Positions 60,379-64,000 of a DNA stretch of 64,000 bases are shown piece after piece. The stretch's first letter is position 1. The number at the start of each line of letters is the position of its first letter. The notes under the pieces are model-generated. The model was given only the letters and a program-made list of their open reading frames with translations. It was not told the DNA's origin and searched no databases. The position numbers were made by a program, and so were the translations under genes. This stretch comes from Serpentinicella sp031432315 (GTDB lineage: Bacteria; Bacillota; Clostridia; Peptostreptococcales; Natronincolaceae): assembly GCF_031432315.1 (NCBI RefSeq), contig NZ_JAVKGO010000002.1:62001-126000 (forward strand), in the 5' to 3' direction.

Positions 60379-60409
60379 CTTTATATTTATGCTATATGGG
60401 TTTATTATG
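60361..60409. terminator. Bidirectional terminator overlapping the kinase stop codon
   Basis: A 19-bp perfect stem (60361-60379 with 60391-60409; core AAACCCATATAGC / GCTATATGGGTTT). The left arm contains the last codons and stop of the kinase gene. Confidence 0.88.
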
Positions 60410-60415
60410 TTTAAA

Positions 60416-60988
60416 TTATGCTTCTTTATTATCATCTTGTGGTGGTTCGTTATTAGAAACTTCACTAGAATAATTCGTAGTAGGTTCCTTTTTAGCAATA
60501 TCCATTTCTGACACAGGTTCCATTTGAGCCGTTTCAGCACGCGGATTTTTTTTATCCTCAGGTTGTCTACTTTGTTTTTCATTAGATGGAGTGTCTTCTT
60601 TTACAACCGTTTTTATTCCAAGAATTTTTTTAGCCTCTTCAATAAGTCGTTCTGTATCGATTGGTTTAACAATAAAACCCTTTGCACCAGCTTGTACTGC
60701 TTCAACAACCGCATCTTCGAATCCACGAGCACTACATACAATAATGTTAACAGATTGATTATATGAAACAAGCGCTTGTATTGCTTCGATGCCATCCATT
60801 TTAGGCATTGTAATATCCATTGTGACAAGGTCAGGGCTTAGACTTTTGTACTCTCGCACTGCTTCAATGCCGTTGGCTGCTTCACCAACAACTTCAAATC
60901 CGTTTTCAGTAAATAATGCGGATAATGTTGCCCGCATAAAAGCAGCGTCATCTACAATTAAAACTTTAGGACGAATGTTATCAGACAT
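60416..60988 (-). CDS. CheY-like response regulator with long acidic/proline-rich tail
   Basis: A 190-residue protein. The receiver domain (residues 1-125) is CheY-like: acidic pair DD at 13-14, phospho-Asp D58 in LVTMDITMPKMDG, Ser/Thr in IVCSARG and Lys in FIVKPID. A hydrophilic tail of about 60 residues rich in Glu, Asp, Lys, Pro, Asn and Ser (about 128-190) looks disordered and is absent from ordinary CheY. GGAGA precedes ATG 60988. It stands alone between two hybrid kinases on the other strand. Confidence 0.92.
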   Translation of the reverse strand: MSDNIRPKVLIVDDAAFMRATLSALFTENGFEVVGEAANGIEAVREYKSLSPDLVTMDITMPKMDGIEAIQALVSYNQSVNIIVCSARGFEDAVVEAVQAGAKGFIVKPIDTERLIEEAKKILGIKTVVKEDTPSNEKQSRQPEDKKNPRAETAQMEPVSEMDIAKKEPTTNYSSEVSNNEPPQDDNKEA

Positions 60989-61183
60989 AGGGGGCAATCT
61001 CCTTTTTATATTTTGATAATTTGCTATTGTTTATAGCCCCAATTTCAAAGTTTTAAACTTTTTCCTTTAGAAAATAAAAAGTAAAAAAATTTAAATAAAG
61101 GAAAATATGAATTATTATAGAAATTATTGTAGTAATAGGTAAAATGAAAGAAAATTAGTTCTTTGATTAAGGGTGGTGTGCGC

Positions 61184-63925
61184 ATGGATTTCTCAGATAG
61201 TTATGAAAAAGATACGAAGTACAATGATAAATCTAAGGAGGATCTTTTACAAAATTTTTTCAATCTATCTATAGACATGCTCTGTATTGCAGGAACAGAT
61301 GGAAAATTTTTAAAAATTAATAATATTTGGAGCGAAACTTTGGGTTATACTATAGATGAAATTCTAGAAATGAACTTCTATGATTTTATCCATGAGGATG
61401 ATATAGAAAAGACAGAAAAAGTAGTCAAACAGTTATTAACGGGTAAAAATGCTGAGAATTATGTAAATAGATATAGATGCAAAGACGGAACGTATAAGTA
61501 TATTGAATGGCGAAGTACATACAAAAATAATCTAATCTTAGCGGTTGCAAGAGATATAACTGATAGAGTAGAGGAAAAAGCAACTCTAAAAGATTTCATT
61601 AAATATTCTAATGAATTACTAAGTTTTACATGGTCAGAGATTAACTTTAATAGGCTTACAGATAATATTCTAAATTTAACTGAAGCATGCTTGGTGGTAT
61701 TCAACAGATTTGAGTTAAAAAATAAAGTTGCAATAACAAAAGGTATATCAATTTTAAATAATGAGGATGCTAGCATAAATTATGATAAAATGATCGGACA
61801 GGAGTGGGGTTATCAAAACCATCAAGAAAAAAGCAGGACATTATTAACAGTTTATTCAAATACAAATGATGTTGATCAAGCGGTTTTAAATTCAAGTCTA
61901 AAAGAACGACTGAAGCAGGTTACAGACTTTAATAAAATGTATATCTTAAGTATAAAAGACAGCAATGAACAACTAGGTCAAATCATTTTATGTGCTAAGA
62001 GTGACATAAAAAATCAAAATTTACTTGAAATTTATGGTGAGAAAATTGCTCTGGTTTTAAAGTTGAAAAATTCAGAAAAATTACTGCTAAAAAGTGAAAG
62101 AAAGTTTAGGAGTTATATAAATGAGGCGCCAAATGGAATTTTTATCATTAATAAAAATGGATATTATGAAGAGGTTAACAAAGAAGCTACAAAACTTTCT
62201 GGTTTTTCTCAAGAAGCGCTTATAAATAAACATTATACAGATATTATAAGAGAACAAGGAAAAAAAGCGGCTCAGGAGGCCTTTAAAGAAATTTTAAGCA
62301 CTGGTCGAGCAAAAATAGAAGTGCCGATAAAGACGAAAACCGGTGAAAATCGATTTTGGTATATTGAAGGAATTAAACTTTCTGAAGACAAGATATTAGT
62401 GTACGCAAAGGATATAACTAAACGTATATTAGAAAAACAAGAACTAATTTTATCAAAGAAAAATGCAGAGGCTGGAAACAAGGCAAAAAGTCGATTTCTT
62501 GCCAGTATTAGTCATGAGATTAGAACACCTTTAAACGGTATTTTAGGTTTTATGGAACTTTTTAAAAACACAACTTTAGACCAAGAACAATATGAGTATA
62601 TAAAAAATGTGGATGTACTATCTAAGTTATTATTGAATCATATTGAGAACTTACTAGATTTATCTAAAATAGAAGCAAATAAATTGAAATTAGCCCGTGA
62701 AGTATTTAGCTTAGAGAAAACAATACAAGAAGCAGTTTTTTCTTTGAGTGGAAATGCAAAAGAAAAAGGACTTGGGTTAAATATATGTACCGACGAACAC
62801 CTGCCAAAACTAGTAAAAGGTGATGAGATAAAATTAAAACAAATATTTATAAATTTAATAGATAACGCAATCAAGTTTTCTCAAAAAGGCAGTGTAGATA
62901 TCGATGTGCAACTTATTAAACAATCAGATAAATATTGTTCGTTACAGGTAAGTGTCGCAGATGAAGGAATGGGGATGACCGCTGAAACCATAAATCGTAT
63001 TTTTAGATTTTTTATGCAAGGAGATGCGTCTCACTCAAGAAAATATGGTGGCACAGGATTAGGACTGCCGATTACAAAAGGGATTATAGAAAAAATGAAC
63101 GGAGAGATACAGGTTAGTAGTGAGGTAGGTGTAGGTACAAAATTTACTTTTACCCTGCAATTAGAGCGAGTTGATAGTGCTACTGAAATTGAGGGATTGG
63201 GTAACGAAAAGGAATGTAACGTATCTATAGCAAAAGATATAAAAATACTATTAGCGGAAGATGATAAATACAATGCTAAATATTTTATAAAACTACTGCA
63301 GACTTTAGGTTTACAGTGTGATGTTGTAGAAAATGGCAAACAAGCAATTGAAGCCGTATTTAAAAAAGACTATGATATTGTTTTTATGGATTGTCAGATG
63401 CCGAGTATGGATGGATATACGGCAACAAAGGAGATCAGGAAATCAAAATTAAAATCTCCATATCCTAAGATAATTGCTGTTACCGCTTATACAATGGAAG
63501 AAGATATTCAAAATTGTTTTGACAGTGGTATGGATGCATATATCACTAAGCCTTTCCAGTTAAGTGACGTAATAAAAATCATTAAAAGATTTTATCCACA
63601 TAGGTTTACAAATACAGGGTTTAAAAAGGATATAACTTCATATTTAGAAAATCAATTAGGACTCAGCCAAGAAATGATTAACGAATTATTGTATGATTAT
63701 AGAACGCAGATGTTAAATTATGTAGATAGCCTAGAATTTTCTAATGAAAACAAGGAATATATAGATAGCGTGCTGATGAAAATAAAAGAATCTTCTAGAA
63801 ATATTCATGCATATTCTATTATTGGGCTAATAGAAAGTTGTGAAGGTAAAATGCAGGATAATATGAGTATAGATTGTTTAGATACTTTAATTCAGCAATT
63901 AAAAAGTTACATTGAAAAATTATAG
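61184..63925 (+). CDS. Multi-PAS hybrid histidine kinase with receiver and Hpt-like C-terminus
   Basis: A 913-residue cytoplasmic hybrid kinase. PAS_3-type domain (about residues 20-135), a GAF-like region (about 150-300), a second PAS (about 305-420), HisKA with SISHEIRTPLNGILGF (His near 444), HATPase (LIDNAIKFSQKG, DEGMGM, GGTGLGLPI), receiver (about 685-805; ILLAEDD, IVFMDCQMPSMDG, ITKPFQ). The last about 100 residues are helical and contain NIHAYSIIGLIE, resembling a degenerate Hpt module. ATG 61184 follows GGGTGG. It may carry out a complete internal relay (inference). Confidence 0.93.
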   Translation: MDFSDSYEKDTKYNDKSKEDLLQNFFNLSIDMLCIAGTDGKFLKINNIWSETLGYTIDEILEMNFYDFIHEDDIEKTEKVVKQLLTGKNAENYVNRYRCKDGTYKYIEWRSTYKNNLILAVARDITDRVEEKATLKDFIKYSNELLSFTWSEINFNRLTDNILNLTEACLVVFNRFELKNKVAITKGISILNNEDASINYDKMIGQEWGYQNHQEKSRTLLTVYSNTNDVDQAVLNSSLKERLKQVTDFNKMYILSIKDSNEQLGQIILCAKSDIKNQNLLEIYGEKIALVLKLKNSEKLLLKSERKFRSYINEAPNGIFIINKNGYYEEVNKEATKLSGFSQEALINKHYTDIIREQGKKAAQEAFKEILSTGRAKIEVPIKTKTGENRFWYIEGIKLSEDKILVYAKDITKRILEKQELILSKKNAEAGNKAKSRFLASISHEIRTPLNGILGFMELFKNTTLDQEQYEYIKNVDVLSKLLLNHIENLLDLSKIEANKLKLAREVFSLEKTIQEAVFSLSGNAKEKGLGLNICTDEHLPKLVKGDEIKLKQIFINLIDNAIKFSQKGSVDIDVQLIKQSDKYCSLQVSVADEGMGMTAETINRIFRFFMQGDASHSRKYGGTGLGLPITKGIIEKMNGEIQVSSEVGVGTKFTFTLQLERVDSATEIEGLGNEKECNVSIAKDIKILLAEDDKYNAKYFIKLLQTLGLQCDVVENGKQAIEAVFKKDYDIVFMDCQMPSMDGYTATKEIRKSKLKSPYPKIIAVTAYTMEEDIQNCFDSGMDAYITKPFQLSDVIKIIKRFYPHRFTNTGFKKDITSYLENQLGLSQEMINELLYDYRTQMLNYVDSLEFSNENKEYIDSVLMKIKESSRNIHAYSIIGLIESCEGKMQDNMSIDCLDTLIQQLKSYIEKL

Positions 63926-64000
63926 CGAAAAAATGAATACCAGCATTTTGTCTAAAGTTTCCTCTATACAGGCCCATCACCATAAATTTCCTACTGTAAT

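Noticed and set aside
1..64000. CRISPR arrays, tRNA/rRNA genes, insertion sequences, prophage
   Set aside because: No regularly spaced direct repeats, cloverleaf sequences, transposase or phage structural genes were seen on reading both strands; no search tool could be run.

Overview
The window is low-GC DNA with Firmicutes-type Shine-Dalgarno sites (AGGAGG), frequent TTG/GTG starts and many intrinsic terminators. The gene content ([FeFe]-hydrogenase maturases HydE/HydG/HydF, a persulfide/CoA-disulfide reductase, FMN and M-box riboswitches, ECF-type vitamin importers, FlaG, a chemotaxis receptor) fits an anaerobic, motile, probably spore-forming member of the Clostridia, in the style of Alkaliphilus and its relatives. 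The genus is an inference. I see no rRNA, tRNA, CRISPR array, insertion sequence or prophage.

Layout. 1-5.4 kb: the 3' part of a Cd/Zn/Pb-type P-ATPase, then an autoregulated TetR-ABC exporter operon. 5.5-11.5 kb: small membrane and zinc-ribbon proteins, a J-domain protein, an inositol-phosphatase-family enzyme, several small proteins and an L,D-transpeptidase lipoprotein. 11.7-18.5 kb: a PAS-GGDEF-EAL protein with a ruined GGDEF motif, a GntR(YtrA-type)-ABC operon, a VanZ-like protein and an FMN-riboswitch-controlled riboflavin transporter (ribU). 18.5-28.8 kb: a sigma-54 activator, an ArsC/Spx-like protein, a hydrolase, a UPF0316 protein, a MATE exporter, a UvrD-like helicase and an AI-2E-family transporter. 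28.9-30.6 kb: a glycosyltransferase and a sugar-nucleotide epimerase. 30.7-30.9 kb: a non-coding cluster of hairpins with three-base loops, part of which recurs near 6.84 kb.

31-37.4 kb is a sulfur/redox block: a four-module persulfide reductase behind an operator-covered promoter, a flavin reductase, a two-gene split permease, and a membrane iron-sulfur protein fused to a ferredoxin-reductase module. 37.5-46.5 kb holds another membrane J-protein, integral membrane proteins, a chemotaxis receptor, an M-box-controlled mgtE with an overlapping upstream ORF, an osmoprotectant ABC importer and bioY behind a likely BirA site. 46.6-50 kb: a two-component system and FlaG.

50.1-54.3 kb is the H-cluster maturation operon (regulator-hydE-hydG-hydF). 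It has a consensus-like promoter, a Rex-like operator over its -10 box and a leader containing a terminator plus a competing stem. 54.4-58.3 kb holds a stand-alone cobalamin-binding protein translationally coupled to an FtsX/LolD-type ABC exporter, convergent with a class II DNA photolyase; this could be a light-sensing module. The right end carries two hybrid sensor kinases flanking a CheY-like protein with a long acidic tail.

Most promising items for novelty: the hyd-operon leader, the B12-protein/ABC/photolyase group, the three-base-loop hairpin repeat, and the small ORF overlapping mgtE.
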